64,000 nucleotides of DNA from an uncultured Schlesneria sp. (GCA_903899985.1 CAIULL010000070.1:80101-144100), one strand, 5' to 3'; shown: positions 1-11,120, counted from the first letter of the stretch. Made by a program: numbers and translations. Notes: generated from the sequence alone by a model not told the origin.

Positions 1-178
1 AAGATGAAGCGTTCGTCGTCACTACAATCGTGATTTTCCTCATGATCCAATTGAGTCTCTAAGTGCATCAAGACACGGAGTTCCGCGAAAGGAAGAAGCT
101 TAAGGCTTCGGCCGCAATTTCGCGATTGGCCGATGGAAGTTCGACATGCGACCCGCGAAGCGGAGCTTCGAAGAAGTA

Positions 179-204
179 CGTTCCCAAGCGGGAGCTTGGG
201 AACG
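179..204. repeat. Perfect hairpin repeat downstream of the DUF1552 gene
   Basis: GTTCCCAAGC and GCTTGGGAAC form a perfect 10-bp stem around a four-base GGGA loop, with one further C/G pair outside. It lies just beyond the stop codon of the minus-strand DUF1552 gene. No run of T follows on either strand, so it is not a classical intrinsic terminator. A second small hairpin (GCGAAGC/GGAGCTTCG area) sits immediately before it. The rest of positions 1-226 shows no gene that I can support. Confidence 0.6.
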
Positions 205-226
205 AGAATTTCGCGGATCGTTCGAA

Positions 227-1564
227 CTAGACTTGGGTGAACACGGAATCTTGAAGGACTCCGGTACTGTCAGAAAACGACGGTTCTTCAATCTTCATTG
301 AACGCAGGATGCTCAGGTAAAGATTCGACATCGGCGTATTTGGTTTACGCCAATGTGTTCCGTGCTTCAGTCCCATGTTCGCGCCGCCTGCGATCAATGT
401 TGGCAGATTGGTCGGGTTATGCGTGGTGCTGGCTCCGCTGCCGTAAAGCACGATCGAATTATCCAGCACGCTGCCGTTGATGTCCTGAAATTGCTGCAGC
501 CGGCCCAGGAAGTAGGCGATCTGTTCGCTTAAGAATAAATCGTACTTGGCAAACGCGAGTTGGCCTTCTTTGTCTTCGGCATGTGACAGGCTGTGATGAG
601 TTCGGTTGAGGCCCAGCTTGACCGGGAATGTATCGCTGACACCCATGCCGTCTTCGCGATTGAGCATGAATGCGACGGAACGAGTGATGTCAGCGTCGAA
701 GGCGAGCGCGATCAGATCGAACATGTTCCGGTAATATTCGTGAGGTTCTCCCTCGGAATTCGCGTCGAGGTTCAGATGCGAATAGTCTTGTGATTTGATG
801 GGGATATCGATCCATTTTTCTGATGCGGTCAATCGAGTCTCGATCTCATCGAGCGAGGTCATGTATTGATCCATTTTTTCCCGGTCGGACTGACCGAGTT
901 GCTTGTTCAGCGATTTGGCGTTGTCCAGCACAGCGTCGACCAGCTTGATCCGTCGCTGAAGTTGTTCTCGTTGTGTGGCAAGTGATGCCCGATCACCACG
1001 GAACAGTCGATCGAAGACTCGACGCGGATTGTTTTCGGCCGGGATCGGCTTCCCTTCCTGATTATACGAGATCGTTCCGGTTCGCGAGAGAAACCCGACA
1101 CCAGCGTCGATCGACAGGACCAGCGAGGGCTGGCGGCAATATTGTTTTGTGTGCGTCGCCACGACCTGATCGAGCGCCACCGAGTTGAACATCCCTGGTT
1201 TCGGATTGTGCAGCGGTGCTCCCGTCAGCCACATATCCGAGCAGAGGTGGGGATCGGCTTTTGTTCCGTTCGGGTGGTAAAGGCCGCCCATGAAGCTCAG
1301 CTTGTCGCGGAACGGACTGAGTGGCTCGGTCGATTTACCGAATTCAAAACCGCGTCCTTCGGTCTTGGGAAACCAGCTCCACTCGTCGATCCCGTTGGTC
1401 GGCTTTGGCAATGACATTCCGTTGGCGGTGTACATCGCACAGAACCGTCGAGGCGCTGTTTCAGCGACTTCTTTTCCCATCGCTTCGAGCAGTGGCAGCG
1501 ACAAGGTCACGCCCGCCAAACCCTTTAATACCGCACGACGATCGAGTTGAACCGATGAGCCCAT
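227..1564 (-). CDS. DUF1552 family exported protein
   Basis: This is a 445-residue protein of the DUF1552 family, whose members are common in planctomycetes and usually sit beside a DUF1592-type cytochrome gene, as here. The enzymatic role of the family is not established. The N-terminus carries a twin-arginine-like signal: D8-R9-R10-A-V-L-K followed by a hydrophobic stretch ([16 protein letters not shown]), which suggests export by the Tat pathway and therefore folding or cofactor loading in the cytoplasm. The ATG start is taken because the signal begins right after it. The gene lies 46 bp downstream of the DUF1592 gene on the same strand, so the two are probably one transcript. No truncation is apparent. 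Confidence 0.88.
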   Translation of the reverse strand: MGSSVQLDRRAVLKGLAGVTLSLPLLEAMGKEVAETAPRRFCAMYTANGMSLPKPTNGIDEWSWFPKTEGRGFEFGKSTEPLSPFRDKLSFMGGLYHPNGTKADPHLCSDMWLTGAPLHNPKPGMFNSVALDQVVATHTKQYCRQPSLVLSIDAGVGFLSRTGTISYNQEGKPIPAENNPRRVFDRLFRGDRASLATQREQLQRRIKLVDAVLDNAKSLNKQLGQSDREKMDQYMTSLDEIETRLTASEKWIDIPIKSQDYSHLNLDANSEGEPHEYYRNMFDLIALAFDADITRSVAFMLNREDGMGVSDTFPVKLGLNRTHHSLSHAEDKEGQLAFAKYDLFLSEQIAYFLGRLQQFQDINGSVLDNSIVLYGSGASTTHNPTNLPTLIAGGANMGLKHGTHWRKPNTPMSNLYLSILRSMKIEEPSFSDSTGVLQDSVFTQV

Positions 1565-1610
1565 GGAATCTAAATCCGGAACGAAGTTGGTAATTGACCG
1601 ACAGTAAAAA

Positions 1611-4600
1611 TCACTTCTTTATGAATAAGTCACTTTTGATGACAAACTTTATCATATCGTGCATTCGGTAGTCATTGGACCTCAAATTTTTTCCTTGTTC
1701 CTGCAGAAACATGAATTCGTTGTAGGTCAGGTTGCGGCCAATGGCATAACAGGCCAGATGTTTCATGAAACTGAAGGCGACCTGATCGATCCGATCGTTC
1801 GCAAGGTATGCCTTTAATCCATTCAGGTCTTTGACTTCCGTTCCATCAGGAAGTTTCGAACGGGGGTCGATAGTGGCTCCCGTTTTCAGCAGGCCTCCGG
1901 CGTCGAATGATTCAAACGGAAATCCCCATGGGTCGATTCCCGAATGACATTTCGCGCAGCCCTGCTGGTTGCGGTGCTGTTCCAGTTTCTCCCGGAGTGT
2001 CAGCAGGGTTCCATCGTCCTCTTTAATTCGGGGAACATTCGGCGGTGGATCGTCTGGAGGTTCGGCAATGATTTTGCGTGCCACCCAGGCTCCCCGTTTG
2101 ATCGGATTTGATTCGCGGCCATCACTTAGCCCCGCAAGAATACCGGCGTTTGTCAGCACTCCACCCAGGTTTTCCTGGCCGTGTTTGATCGGGACAAACC
2201 GAAACCCGTTTTCCGTCTGGCTTCCCAGGTTGTAATAGCTGGCGACGATTTCGTTAGCGACGATGAAATCGGACTGAACCAGATTTCGCAGCGGAAGATT
2301 TTGTTCGATCAGGTATGCCAGAAATTGGACCGGTTCCCGTCGCAATTGAGTCTTCGCGTCGCGCGTCAGTCTTGGGTATCGTTTGGAATCAACGGAGACG
2401 ACATCCAGTTTATCGAGACTCAGCCATTGAGACGCGAACTCATTGATGAATTGCTCGAAACGCGGATCGCCGATCATGCGTTCGGTCTCGGTGTCGAGCG
2501 AACGAAGCAGTTCGTTTTTTGAAGCGAGTTCCAGCAAACGCTGGTCGGGTGCTGTATTCCACAGAAAGTACGATAATTTCGAAGCGAGTTCGTAGGGATC
2601 GAGGTCTTCCGGTTCTGGTGTCTGACTGTTCTCGATGAGGAAGAGGAACTGAGGAGCGTTCAGCACAACTAACAGTGCGTCTTTGATACTTTGACGATGG
2701 TTACCGGTACTGGCGAACGATTTTTGCCAGACAGAAAAGATTGCGTCGAGTTCTGCGTCTGTAACAGGTCGTCGAAAGGCTCGCGCGGCGAACGATTGGA
2801 GGATCGCTCGGGCCTCCATCGCCGGCTCGTTCTCGGTTGCTGACGCATTAAAGATATTCTGGTGGGTTGCTGGAGGCCAGGATTCGTAATACGGGCCTTC
2901 GAACTCAACCGACCGAATCTTCAAACGGGGCATGTCGCGGCCATCGGTGTATTCGCTGCGGACGCCAATTTCCCGGATTCCCGCCAGATAGTTGACGTTA
3001 TCCTTTTCGACATCGGGGTTGGGGAAATCGTTGATCGCCCCTTCGAAGATGAATTCTTCCAGCTCGCCGGAAGCGACACGTTGCGGCTGTCCGACCTGGG
3101 TCAGCGTGCTTCCACAATCGCGGCGTAATCCCAGGTAAACACCCAGGGACGGAGCTCGGTTTTCAAAAACCGAAAACCGCTGGGCTGATTCGTGCGAGTT
3201 ATCCAGTCGGCTGAAGACCAGTCGGCGTAATTTTGAATTGTCACCAAGACGTGCCGATAACTTCAGTTCGCCAACAGGCAATCTGACCAGCAGGAATGCC
3301 GATGCAAGTTCTTTCGATTTGTCCTCGTCGTTTGGCCGAGCCGGTAAAAAAGTCAATTTCCGCAACTCGCCTGCAAATTGACGATCACCCAGTGTTACAG
3401 AGAACAGATCTTTTGCTGGATCTCCACCGCAGACAACGTCCAGCTGATAGATACCCGCGTCTTTGATCAGCACAAAGGCATTGGCGTTGGGAGTCAATTC
3501 ACTGAGGGGAACAGAGATCGCGTTATCATTTGCGAGCGCCGGCGAGTCGGAATCGATCAGCAGTCCATCGTCGTACCTGGCGGCACGGACTGTGACGCGA
3601 AAATTACCTTCTTCAGGTAACTCTCGAAGTGAAATCTTGAAGTTGGCCATCGGTCCATAGGTGTCGGACTGACCAAAGATTTCCGGGCTGGGGATCGCAG
3701 GTCGCAACAGCAAACCTTCGGGGACCACCTGAAAGGCCTGTCCCTTAGGGTAGCCGGGTGATCCGCGCATGCAGGCGAAGACCGAATGATAGATGCTGTT
3801 GAATTTTTTCCAGGCGCGAATCGTGTCGTTTCCGACGTAGCCTTCGATAAAATCGTATTCCTTTCGCATGAAAAACGGTTCGTAGGCAAACGGCTTTTTC
3901 GGCGTCAGTTCCGTGACCAGAACATCGGGATTGTTCAGGAGAAAATTATTGGCACCGAGAATCAGTTTATCTGGACATGGCTCGGGATTAATTGCTGTCC
4001 CCAGATCCATGCGAAAGTTCTGGATCACGGGCTTTTTACTTTCGTCGACGATGCACAGGTCCAGGGCCTTTTCGGCAATGTTGAAATAGGATTCGACCTG
4101 AAGCGGCGACAGGATCATGGTATGGCTTTGGTTCGTGAAGCCTTCCTTGGAAATTCCATCAGGCGGCAGCGATTCCGTGAGATCTTCTTCCAGTAACAAC
4201 AGGCTTTTCAGTGTATTGCGATATTGCGAGACCGTGAGCCGCCTGACAGATCCATTCTTTTTCGTGTCACGCGCCCGCGCGGCGGTAATGGTCGACACGA
4301 TCCAATCGTTCAATGTCCGGCGTTGCTCTGCCGTGAGCTGCAATTCATCAACGGGAGGCATGACGCCGTCATCCACTTGCTTTTGAATCGCTTTCAGAAG
4401 AAAGAGTTGCCGGTCTTCCGGTGTTGCGGTCAACTGGTCAACGCGGACACCCGATTTCATGTCGTCAGCGTTATGGCAACGAACGCAGAATTTCTGAAGA
4501 AGTGGCTGGATCTGTTCGTGGAATGCGGTCGCATCAGTGGATACAGCTGAAGCCGAATTCGCAGGCGCATCTTCTGCCGTTGCCAGTTCGCTTTGAATCC

Positions 4601-4670
4601 AAAAAGCAATTCCAATGGCAACGAGCGGAAGAATATGGCTTCGATCGAAAAACCTGTTTTTGTCAGTCAT
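1611..4670 (-). CDS. Planctomycete-type cytochrome c protein (DUF1587/DUF1592/DUF1588/DUF1585)
   Basis: This is an exported protein of about 1019 residues with the planctomycete cytochrome architecture. After an N-terminal hydrophobic segment (residues 12-30) comes a c-type haem motif CVRCH (C62, C65, H66), then long DUF1587/DUF1595/DUF1592-like regions. A second CAKCH motif at about residue 904 is followed by the [16 protein letters not shown] signature typical of DUF1588/DUF1585. Such proteins are thought to be periplasmic electron carriers working with their DUF1552 partners, but substrates are unknown. The start is placed at the ATG opening [10 protein letters not shown], because the 20 residues available upstream do not look like part of a signal peptide. 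It is probably co-transcribed with the DUF1552 gene 46 bp downstream. Confidence 0.9.
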   Translation of the reverse strand: MTDKNRFFDRSHILPLVAIGIAFWIQSELATAEDAPANSASAVSTDATAFHEQIQPLLQKFCVRCHNADDMKSGVRVDQLTATPEDRQLFLLKAIQKQVDDGVMPPVDELQLTAEQRRTLNDWIVSTITAARARDTKKNGSVRRLTVSQYRNTLKSLLLLEEDLTESLPPDGISKEGFTNQSHTMILSPLQVESYFNIAEKALDLCIVDESKKPVIQNFRMDLGTAINPEPCPDKLILGANNFLLNNPDVLVTELTPKKPFAYEPFFMRKEYDFIEGYVGNDTIRAWKKFNSIYHSVFACMRGSPGYPKGQAFQVVPEGLLLRPAIPSPEIFGQSDTYGPMANFKISLRELPEEGNFRVTVRAARYDDGLLIDSDSPALANDNAISVPLSELTPNANAFVLIKDAGIYQLDVVCGGDPAKDLFSVTLGDRQFAGELRKLTFLPARPNDEDKSKELASAFLLVRLPVGELKLSARLGDNSKLRRLVFSRLDNSHESAQRFSVFENRAPSLGVYLGLRRDCGSTLTQVGQPQRVASGELEEFIFEGAINDFPNPDVEKDNVNYLAGIREIGVRSEYTDGRDMPRLKIRSVEFEGPYYESWPPATHQNIFNASATENEPAMEARAILQSFAARAFRRPVTDAELDAIFSVWQKSFASTGNHRQSIKDALLVVLNAPQFLFLIENSQTPEPEDLDPYELASKLSYFLWNTAPDQRLLELASKNELLRSLDTETERMIGDPRFEQFINEFASQWLSLDKLDVVSVDSKRYPRLTRDAKTQLRREPVQFLAYLIEQNLPLRNLVQSDFIVANEIVASYYNLGSQTENGFRFVPIKHGQENLGGVLTNAGILAGLSDGRESNPIKRGAWVARKIIAEPPDDPPPNVPRIKEDDGTLLTLREKLEQHRNQQGCAKCHSGIDPWGFPFESFDAGGLLKTGATIDPRSKLPDGTEVKDLNGLKAYLANDRIDQVAFSFMKHLACYAIGRNLTYNEFMFLQEQGKNLRSNDYRMHDMIKFVIKSDLFIKK

Positions 4671-4864
4671 GTTGTCAGCAAATTCAGGAGGTAGGTGATC
4701 AGCAAAGGCAAGTTTCGGGGCAGGATACAACGTCGCGGAGATTAATTGGCCGATGCAGTCTACGTACCGAAGTGATGGCTCGGCAATTCAAAAGTCAGTT
4801 CGAAGCCACGCGGCGCGGAACAAATTATTCAGTTCCAATGAATTTTCTCAGTAAGCAGCCGCAC

Positions 4865-4900
4865 AACTTCAGGTGAATACGTTTGTTTGTTACAGTTGGA
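4865..4900 (+). promoter_or_regulatory. Upstream element shared with the second giant kinase gene
   Basis: AACTTCAGGT begins 148 bp before the kinase start at 5013 and is followed by a GTTTGT...ACAGTTG stretch. The same AACTTCAGGT, with a similar continuation, begins 149 bp before the paralogous kinase start at 11233. The rest of the two upstream regions is mostly unlike, apart from TTTTGGATCGCG just before each start codon. Conserved sequence and spacing suggest a duplicated promoter or operator. The gap 4671-5012 between the divergent cytochrome and kinase genes holds nothing else recognisable. Confidence 0.4.
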
Positions 4901-5012
4901 CAGGATCTGTCTGAGAGCAAATAGATTGATATTTGCTGAGCTATCGTGTCCCTCACCTCCCCTCATTCTGCGGGTGATTGTTTTTGCGTGGAATTTTGGA
5001 TCGCGACCGCAT

Positions 5013-8000
5013 ATGGCACTCGAGATCGCATCACGATTTGTCAATTCGCCATTGAGCGAACAGGATCAACGCCTCGTCAAGTCGGCAACGGATGCGTTTC
5101 GAATTTCCTGGCAGAGTCATCAACGCCCCGATATCGAAGCGTATTTAGCGATATTGCCGGAATCGTTAAAGCTGGCCGCTCTGGCTGAGTTAATGACACT
5201 CGATATTGCATTTCGCCGAGCTGAGGGCAAGTTCTGTTCGCCGACAGATTATACGACGAAATTTCCTGGATATATCGAGACGGTTTCGAAGCTGTTTGAC
5301 CATTTACAAGCATCAGACACGCAACCTACTGCTGAATCTACCGCAATCGAGGCACGTTCAGTGAATGACGAGCATGATCCTTTGAAAAAAGCGTCTGAAA
5401 GTCGCAAAAGCAAATCAGATGGTTCAGACGAATTGAAGAATGTCCCTGAACAGTTTGGCCGATACCGCATTGTGCGTGAACTTGGCCGTGGTGGTATGGG
5501 CGCAGTCTACCTGGCGGTTGACGGACAGCTGGGGCGAAACGTCGCTTTAAAGATTCCTTTCTTCCGCGAAGATGACGAGCAGGAGGCTGTCGAACGTTTC
5601 TATCGCGAGGCGCGAGCGATGGCGATTGTTCAGCACGCCAACTTGTGCCCTGTCTATGATGTTGGCCAGTTTGAAGAGTGGCACTTCCTGACCATGGCAT
5701 ACATCGATGGTCAGCCCCTTTCAAATGTATTGAAAGACGCGAACTTCGTTTCGGTGCCCCAGGCCGCGGCGCTGGTGAAGACGGTTGCAGTGGCGGTGCA
5801 TAAGGCGCACGAAGCAGGGATCGTGCATCGCGACTTGAAGCCCGCCAATATCATGCTGACGAAAGATGGTGATCCGATCATCATGGATTTTGGATTGGCC
5901 CGTCGAAAGTCAACCGGTGAAGTCGACTTAACTCGAACGGGCGCCGTTTTTGGAAGTCCAGCCTACATGGCGCCCGAGCAGGTTGAGGCCAGGCACGATG
6001 AAATTGGGCCGGCCACCGATATTTATGCCATGGGGGTGATTCTGTATCAATTGGTCACGGGGCAAAGGCCGTTTCAAGGTTCCGTGATGTCAATTTTTGG
6101 ACAAATCCTTTCGAATGTGCCTGATCCCCCTTCGAAATGGCGTCGAGACTTGCCACCCGAACTCGATTCAATCTGCTTGAAGGCGCTCGCAAAATCTCCT
6201 TCGGAACGGCACGCCTCGGCTGCAGAATTTGCCGAGGAATTGTCCTATCTGGTGAATCCAGCCGGCAGTGACTTGAAGACAATTTCGTACCATTCTCGTT
6301 CCGATGCCGGGTCCGCTCCCGGGGGGGAAAGTGACAGTGCGTCAAACAGCCGGTCACGACGTGATGCGGAGTTACGGCAAGTGACAGTTGCCGTTTTCAA
6401 CTATGAAATTGACGGCGACAACTCGTCAATCGATGCGAGCAGATCCTCAACGTCCTCCCAAGCGGAACTCTTGCACGAGCAGTCACAGTCGTTCGCCGCG
6501 TTCGTTAATGAACAAGCCGCACAACTCGGTGGTGTGACGGTGCAAGGAACGGGGCAGGAAGTCTTGACCTGTTTTGGTTTTCCACAGGCGTTTGAGGATG
6601 CCCCGCAGCGAGCCGTTCGAGCGGCACTGCAAGTCATGCGCAAGCTTACCGTAACCGATCCTCAGGTGGCGAAATTGCCCCTGGCAAGACAGGCGTGGGT
6701 CCTGCTGCACTCGGGAGAAGCGGTCGCCGAAGAAATTGGCGGCGCACAAGGTGCCGCGGTGTCATTGGTGGGTGAGGTTCGCAATACCGCACTACGGCTG
6801 AGCGGCATCGTTGAACCGGGAAACGTTGTGGTCAGTGCGGCGATCCACCGGCGAGTGGCATTGTATTTCGAGTGTGAATCGCTGGGGATACAGCGGGTTC
6901 GCGGAGTTTCTCAGCCCGTCGAACTATTCAAAGTCACGAAAGAAGCGGCCTCGCGTAACCGGGTGGAACTGGTCGATCCGGGCAACTTATCACCGCTCGT
7001 CGGGCGTGATACGGAACTTTTGATTCTCAAGGACCGCTGGGAGCAGGCACAGGACGGGTTGGGCCAGGTTGTCCTTCTGATCGGTGACGCTGGTCTTGGC
7101 AAGTCCCGTTTGATCCGCGAGTTGCGGGAACACGTCATTGGTTCGGATACCGAAGGCGCTGCCGTCATTGAATGGCGGTGTGCGCAGCACCAGCAGGGAA
7201 CCAGCTTTTTTCCCGTCGTCGAATTTCTCACGCGATTGTTTAACTTTGAAAATCTTTCGGCTGCCGATCGGCTGAAAACCGTGGTGCGATACCTGCGCGA
7301 TTGGAACCTCGAATCGACCGAAAATGTCTCATTGCTGTGCGGGCTGCTTGGCGTTGCTACGGATGACCGTTTTCCAGCGCTTGCCCTTTCGCCACAAAAA
7401 GTGAAGGAACGGACCGAGCAACTGTTGCTTCAGTGGTTGAAGCAGATGGTTGAGATCAGCCCGATGTTATTCATCGTTGAAGACTTGCACTGGCTTGATC
7501 CATCGACGCTGCAATTGCTTGAAAAGTACGTCGTGGAATTCGAGGCTGGCCGTATGCTCAGTCTTCTGACATTCCGTCCAGAATTTGAAACGCCCTGGAA
7601 GAGCAGCCCGCATCAAACTCAGATTGCTTTGAACCGTCTGACCAAACGGCAGATCGGCGAGATGATGCGGAAACGGACCAGGCGTCGTGAAATCCCTGAG
7701 TTAATCCTGCAGCAAGTGATTGAACGGACTGACGGAATTCCCTTGTTCGTGGAAGAATTCACGGTCGTGATCATCGAGTCTGGAATTCTGGACCGTTCTG
7801 ATTCCGGCGCTGATTCGTCGTCGCTGCTCAAGATCATTCCGTCCACGCTGCACGATCTGTTGTTGTCTCGACTGGATCGTATGTCCGCCGATCGCGAAGT
7901 CATTCAGTTGGCATCCACAATCGGGCGTGAGTTCGGATTTGGTCTGTTGTCGGCCGCCTGTTCGCTGCCAGCAGCCCAGCTGCAGACCGAACTCGACAAG

Positions 8001-9521
8001 CTCGTGAAAGCCGAGATCCTTTTTAAAAAGGGGGATGCAGCCGAAGCGAGCTACATCTTCAAACATGCACTGCTGCAAGACGCCGCCTATCGTTCGATGC
8101 TCACGAAAAGGCGTCAAGCATGTCATCAGCGGATTGCCGAAGTGATCGAGGCGAAGTTTGACGACATCGTCAATTCACAGCCAGCTCTCCTGGCACATCA
8201 TTTCAATGAGGCCGGTGACAGTAATAAGGCGAGTCAATACTGGCTGAAAGCTGGTCAGAAATCTCAGCAACAGTCGGCCAATATTGAAGCGATCAGCCAG
8301 CTGACTCAGGGGCTGAAGATTCTGCAGACGCTTCCAGAGTCTGAACATCGAGACCAGTTAGAACTCGCGTTTCAAACGGCACTTTCTCCTGTCCTGATGG
8401 CAGCACGCGGCTGGTCCGCTCCAGAAGTCGGGATCGCGATCGAGCGAGCTCAACAACTCTGTTCCAGATACGGCACTCTGGAAGATCAGTTTTTTGTGAT
8501 GTGGGGGCTTTGGGGTTGGAGAGTCATTCGAGCAGATCTGGATCTTTGCGAGGGGATCTCACGCGAGATCATGCAACTGGTGGAAAACTCGGCAGACGGC
8601 GAAAAATTGTTGCCTGAAGCATACTGGGTCGTCGGTTGCACGGCATATTATCAAGGAGAATTCAGTACCGGACTGAAGTTGCTTGAGCTGGGACTGGTGC
8701 ATGCGAATCCCGATCTGGAGAAAGCTTATGCATTAAAGACCGGTCAGCACTGCAGTGTGATGTGCAGCAGCCATTCGGCACTGGCCCTCTGGGAATTAGG
8801 CTATCCGGACCAGGCATTGCAGCGAGCGGACGAGACAGTTCAGTTCGCCAGGAGACTCGGGCACCCATTCAGCTATGCAATGGCCTTGTTTTTCAGTCGA
8901 CAGGTCCTGCAGTTTTGTGGTCGCGATCAGGAAGCGATTGATCGAATTGAAGAAGAGTACAAAATCTGCCACGAGCAAGGATTTGTTTTTTTCGAAGTCC
9001 ATGCCATCTACGGTCGTGGAGAATTACTGCTCAGGGAAGGCAAGGTCGATGAAGGACGAAAGCTGTGTCATCAAGGTTTGGAAATGCTGAAAGGGGCAGG
9101 CGCAAATCTGTCGATGGATCATCCCTATCGAAATATTGCGGAAGCCTGCCTTGTCGCAGGACTACCCGATGATGCCAGTTTATGGCTGGGTCGCGGATTG
9201 AATCTTGTTGAGAATCATCACGAACGAGGGATGTTAAGCGAGTTCCTGCGTTTGAAGGGGGAACTCGCACTTGCTGCCGGTGACGAAAAAGTGGCTGAAG
9301 ATTGCTTTCAAAAAGCGGTCGAAGTTGCTCGACAACAACAGGCCAAATCGTGGGAATTGAGGGTGATGATCAGTTTCGCCGAATTAAGGCGGCGTCAGGG
9401 TCGATCAAATGAAGGCCGACAGTTGCTGCAATCAACCTACGACTTCTTCACGGAGGGTTTTGATACCGCGGATCTACTCAGGGCAAAAAAGTTGCTGCAG
9501 GAACTAAAATCGACGATATGA
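5013..9521 (+). CDS. Ser/Thr protein kinase fused to pseudo-adenylate-cyclase, AAA ATPase and TPR domains (copy 1)
   Basis: This is a 1502-residue multidomain signalling protein. The kinase domain runs from about residue 148 (FGRYRIV) to 410, with a complete glycine loop (GRGGMGAVY), VALK lysine, HRDLKPAN at 272 and DFGLA at 292, so it should be active. Residues about 452-640 resemble a class III nucleotidyl cyclase, but both metal-binding aspartates are missing (VAVFNYE where FCDLVG is usual; GTGQEVL where GDGxL is usual). An AAA/STAND-type ATPase follows (Walker A GDAGLGKS at 691-698; Walker B IVEDLHWLD near 825), then TPR-like helical repeats to the end. No transmembrane segment is seen, so it is probably cytoplasmic. 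The start at 5013 is chosen because it aligns with the paralogue at 11233 (MEHDIV versus MALEIA, then SPLSEQDQ versus SPLNEQDL). An FAD oxidoreductase gene begins 36 bp downstream. Confidence 0.88.
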   Translation: MALEIASRFVNSPLSEQDQRLVKSATDAFRISWQSHQRPDIEAYLAILPESLKLAALAELMTLDIAFRRAEGKFCSPTDYTTKFPGYIETVSKLFDHLQASDTQPTAESTAIEARSVNDEHDPLKKASESRKSKSDGSDELKNVPEQFGRYRIVRELGRGGMGAVYLAVDGQLGRNVALKIPFFREDDEQEAVERFYREARAMAIVQHANLCPVYDVGQFEEWHFLTMAYIDGQPLSNVLKDANFVSVPQAAALVKTVAVAVHKAHEAGIVHRDLKPANIMLTKDGDPIIMDFGLARRKSTGEVDLTRTGAVFGSPAYMAPEQVEARHDEIGPATDIYAMGVILYQLVTGQRPFQGSVMSIFGQILSNVPDPPSKWRRDLPPELDSICLKALAKSPSERHASAAEFAEELSYLVNPAGSDLKTISYHSRSDAGSAPGGESDSASNSRSRRDAELRQVTVAVFNYEIDGDNSSIDASRSSTSSQAELLHEQSQSFAAFVNEQAAQLGGVTVQGTGQEVLTCFGFPQAFEDAPQRAVRAALQVMRKLTVTDPQVAKLPLARQAWVLLHSGEAVAEEIGGAQGAAVSLVGEVRNTALRLSGIVEPGNVVVSAAIHRRVALYFECESLGIQRVRGVSQPVELFKVTKEAASRNRVELVDPGNLSPLVGRDTELLILKDRWEQAQDGLGQVVLLIGDAGLGKSRLIRELREHVIGSDTEGAAVIEWRCAQHQQGTSFFPVVEFLTRLFNFENLSAADRLKTVVRYLRDWNLESTENVSLLCGLLGVATDDRFPALALSPQKVKERTEQLLLQWLKQMVEISPMLFIVEDLHWLDPSTLQLLEKYVVEFEAGRMLSLLTFRPEFETPWKSSPHQTQIALNRLTKRQIGEMMRKRTRRREIPELILQQVIERTDGIPLFVEEFTVVIIESGILDRSDSGADSSSLLKIIPSTLHDLLLSRLDRMSADREVIQLASTIGREFGFGLLSAACSLPAAQLQTELDKLVKAEILFKKGDAAEASYIFKHALLQDAAYRSMLTKRRQACHQRIAEVIEAKFDDIVNSQPALLAHHFNEAGDSNKASQYWLKAGQKSQQQSANIEAISQLTQGLKILQTLPESEHRDQLELAFQTALSPVLMAARGWSAPEVGIAIERAQQLCSRYGTLEDQFFVMWGLWGWRVIRADLDLCEGISREIMQLVENSADGEKLLPEAYWVVGCTAYYQGEFSTGLKLLELGLVHANPDLEKAYALKTGQHCSVMCSSHSALALWELGYPDQALQRADETVQFARRLGHPFSYAMALFFSRQVLQFCGRDQEAIDRIEEEYKICHEQGFVFFEVHAIYGRGELLLREGKVDEGRKLCHQGLEMLKGAGANLSMDHPYRNIAEACLVAGLPDDASLWLGRGLNLVENHHERGMLSEFLRLKGELALAAGDEKVAEDCFQKAVEVARQQQAKSWELRVMISFAELRRRQGRSNEGRQLLQSTYDFFTEGFDTADLLRAKKLLQELKSTI

Positions 9522-9557
9522 CAATGGCTGGATTGTGGATCGGGACGTTTGTCAAAA

Positions 9558-10994
9558 ATGAATGAATCAGACCGCAGGTTGGGCAAACATGCGATTGTGA
9601 TCGGAGGCAGCATCTGTGGTCTGCTGACCGCGCGGGTGCTCAGGTCGCATTTCGATAAAGTCACAGTGATTGAACGCGACTCGTTTTCGACGAATTACGA
9701 GCCTCGTAAGGGTGTTCCGCAGGGAAGAAATGTCCACGTCATTTTCGGTGGCGGAGTGCGCGTCATCAATCGACTTTTCCCGGGCTTTTTTGATGAACTT
9801 GCCAGAACTGGATCTGTTGTTTGTGACTTTGCAAAAGACTTGTGCTGGTATCACGGAGGCGTTTGGAAGGCCCGGCCAGCGTCGGAATTAGTGTCGTACT
9901 GGCAGAGTCGACCGTTCCTGGAATCCAATCTGCTGCGCCGACTCAAAGCCGATACCGATATTCGGATTCTGGAACAGTGTGCTGTCACGGGATTTCTTTC
10001 ATCCCCCGACAAGTCTCGTATCACCGGTGTCGAACTTCGTGCTCATGAGGAGACCGGAAAAACCGAAGCCATCGAGGCTGATCTGATTGTCGACGCGGGG
10101 GGGCGAGGAAGTCAGACGCCCGCATGGCTTGAAGCGATTGGCTATCAAAGGCCTGTCGAAACGACGGTTGAAGTCAACATCGGATATGCGAGTCGAATCT
10201 ACGAACCAAGCCAGGACACCACGCGTGACTGGCAAATCATGGCCCTTTATGGGACTCCGCCAGACAGTAAACGGACAGGTTACATTTTTCCGATCGAAGG
10301 GGGGCGATGGCTGGTCAGTCAGGTTGGCTTCTTGAAGGATTACCCACCTGACGATGACGAAGGTTATCTTGAATTCGCAAAGTCGCTGGAATTGCCCGAT
10401 TTTTACGATGCAATCAAGGACGCAAAACCACTCACGCCAATTTCCACATTCAAGTTTCCAGCCAATCGTTGGCGACGCTATGACCATCTTAAGCGGTTTC
10501 CCGCAGGACTATTGGTCATTGGAGATGCGATTTCGACATTCAACCCAGTTTACGGACAAGGGATGAGCGTTTGCTCGCTCGAAGTCGATGAACTTCGTCA
10601 GTTGCTTGAACACTGCCAGGGAAGCGCCGCGATCTCCACTGATCTGGCGAAAAAGTTTTTTCGAAAAGCGGCAAAGATCATCGAAACCCCCTGGATGCTG
10701 GCAACACAATCCGATTTTCTTTATCCGGAAACGTCAGGGAGGCGGCCGGTACATACGAATTTACTGAACTGGTATCTGCTGAGGATGTTGCAGCTTTGTT
10801 CGGGCAACGAACGAATCGTAAAAACGTTTTACGAAGTCTTGCACTTCATCAAAAAACCCACAGCATTCTTCCACCCGGCGGTTTTATTTCCCGTATTTGG
10901 TCGCGGCCTTGGCTTGAAAAAGTCTTACGATCCTTCAAAACAGCGTCCCAGCGTGACTTCAACAACGCATCTCAGCGTGACGACGCGGACTTAA
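9558..10994 (+). CDS. FAD-dependent oxidoreductase (aromatic-ring hydroxylase / geranylgeranyl-reductase-like)
   Basis: This is a 478-residue flavoprotein of the PHBH-like monooxygenase fold. The N-terminal dinucleotide-binding motif is IVIGGSICGLL (residues 13-23), followed by the expected VTVIERD strand end. The second FAD signature, GLLVIGDAISTFNPVYGQGMSV, lies around residue 315. The substrate cannot be read from the sequence; relatives hydroxylate aromatic or isoprenoid compounds or act as halogenases. ATG at 9558 is the first ATG; a TTG lies three codons earlier. The gene starts 36 bp after kinase copy 1 and ends 238 bp before kinase copy 2, so it sits inside the duplicated signalling locus and may be co-transcribed with copy 1. 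Confidence 0.82.
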   Translation: MNESDRRLGKHAIVIGGSICGLLTARVLRSHFDKVTVIERDSFSTNYEPRKGVPQGRNVHVIFGGGVRVINRLFPGFFDELARTGSVVCDFAKDLCWYHGGVWKARPASELVSYWQSRPFLESNLLRRLKADTDIRILEQCAVTGFLSSPDKSRITGVELRAHEETGKTEAIEADLIVDAGGRGSQTPAWLEAIGYQRPVETTVEVNIGYASRIYEPSQDTTRDWQIMALYGTPPDSKRTGYIFPIEGGRWLVSQVGFLKDYPPDDDEGYLEFAKSLELPDFYDAIKDAKPLTPISTFKFPANRWRRYDHLKRFPAGLLVIGDAISTFNPVYGQGMSVCSLEVDELRQLLEHCQGSAAISTDLAKKFFRKAAKIIETPWMLATQSDFLYPETSGRRPVHTNLLNWYLLRMLQLCSGNERIVKTFYEVLHFIKKPTAFFHPAVLFPVFGRGLGLKKSYDPSKQRPSVTSTTHLSVTTRT

Positions 10995-11083
10995 GCAGAC
11001 AGACTTCGAATCGGTGAGTCCAAGTGGCGCTTCGTCAGTCAGTTTTTGGGATGCTCCAAAAATTTTCCGGGGCGAAGTCGCGT

Positions 11084-11120
11084 AACTTCAGGTCAGTGTC
11101 TTTGTGTGATATAGTTGTAT
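11084..11120 (+). promoter_or_regulatory. Upstream element shared with kinase copy 1
   Basis: AACTTCAGGT followed by TTTGTGTGATATAGTTG matches the region 148 bp before kinase copy 1 and lies 149 bp before this kinase start. The stretch TGATATAG could contain a -10 element. Conserved placement suggests that the duplication carried the control region with the gene and that the element has been retained while the surrounding DNA drifted. Confidence 0.4.
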
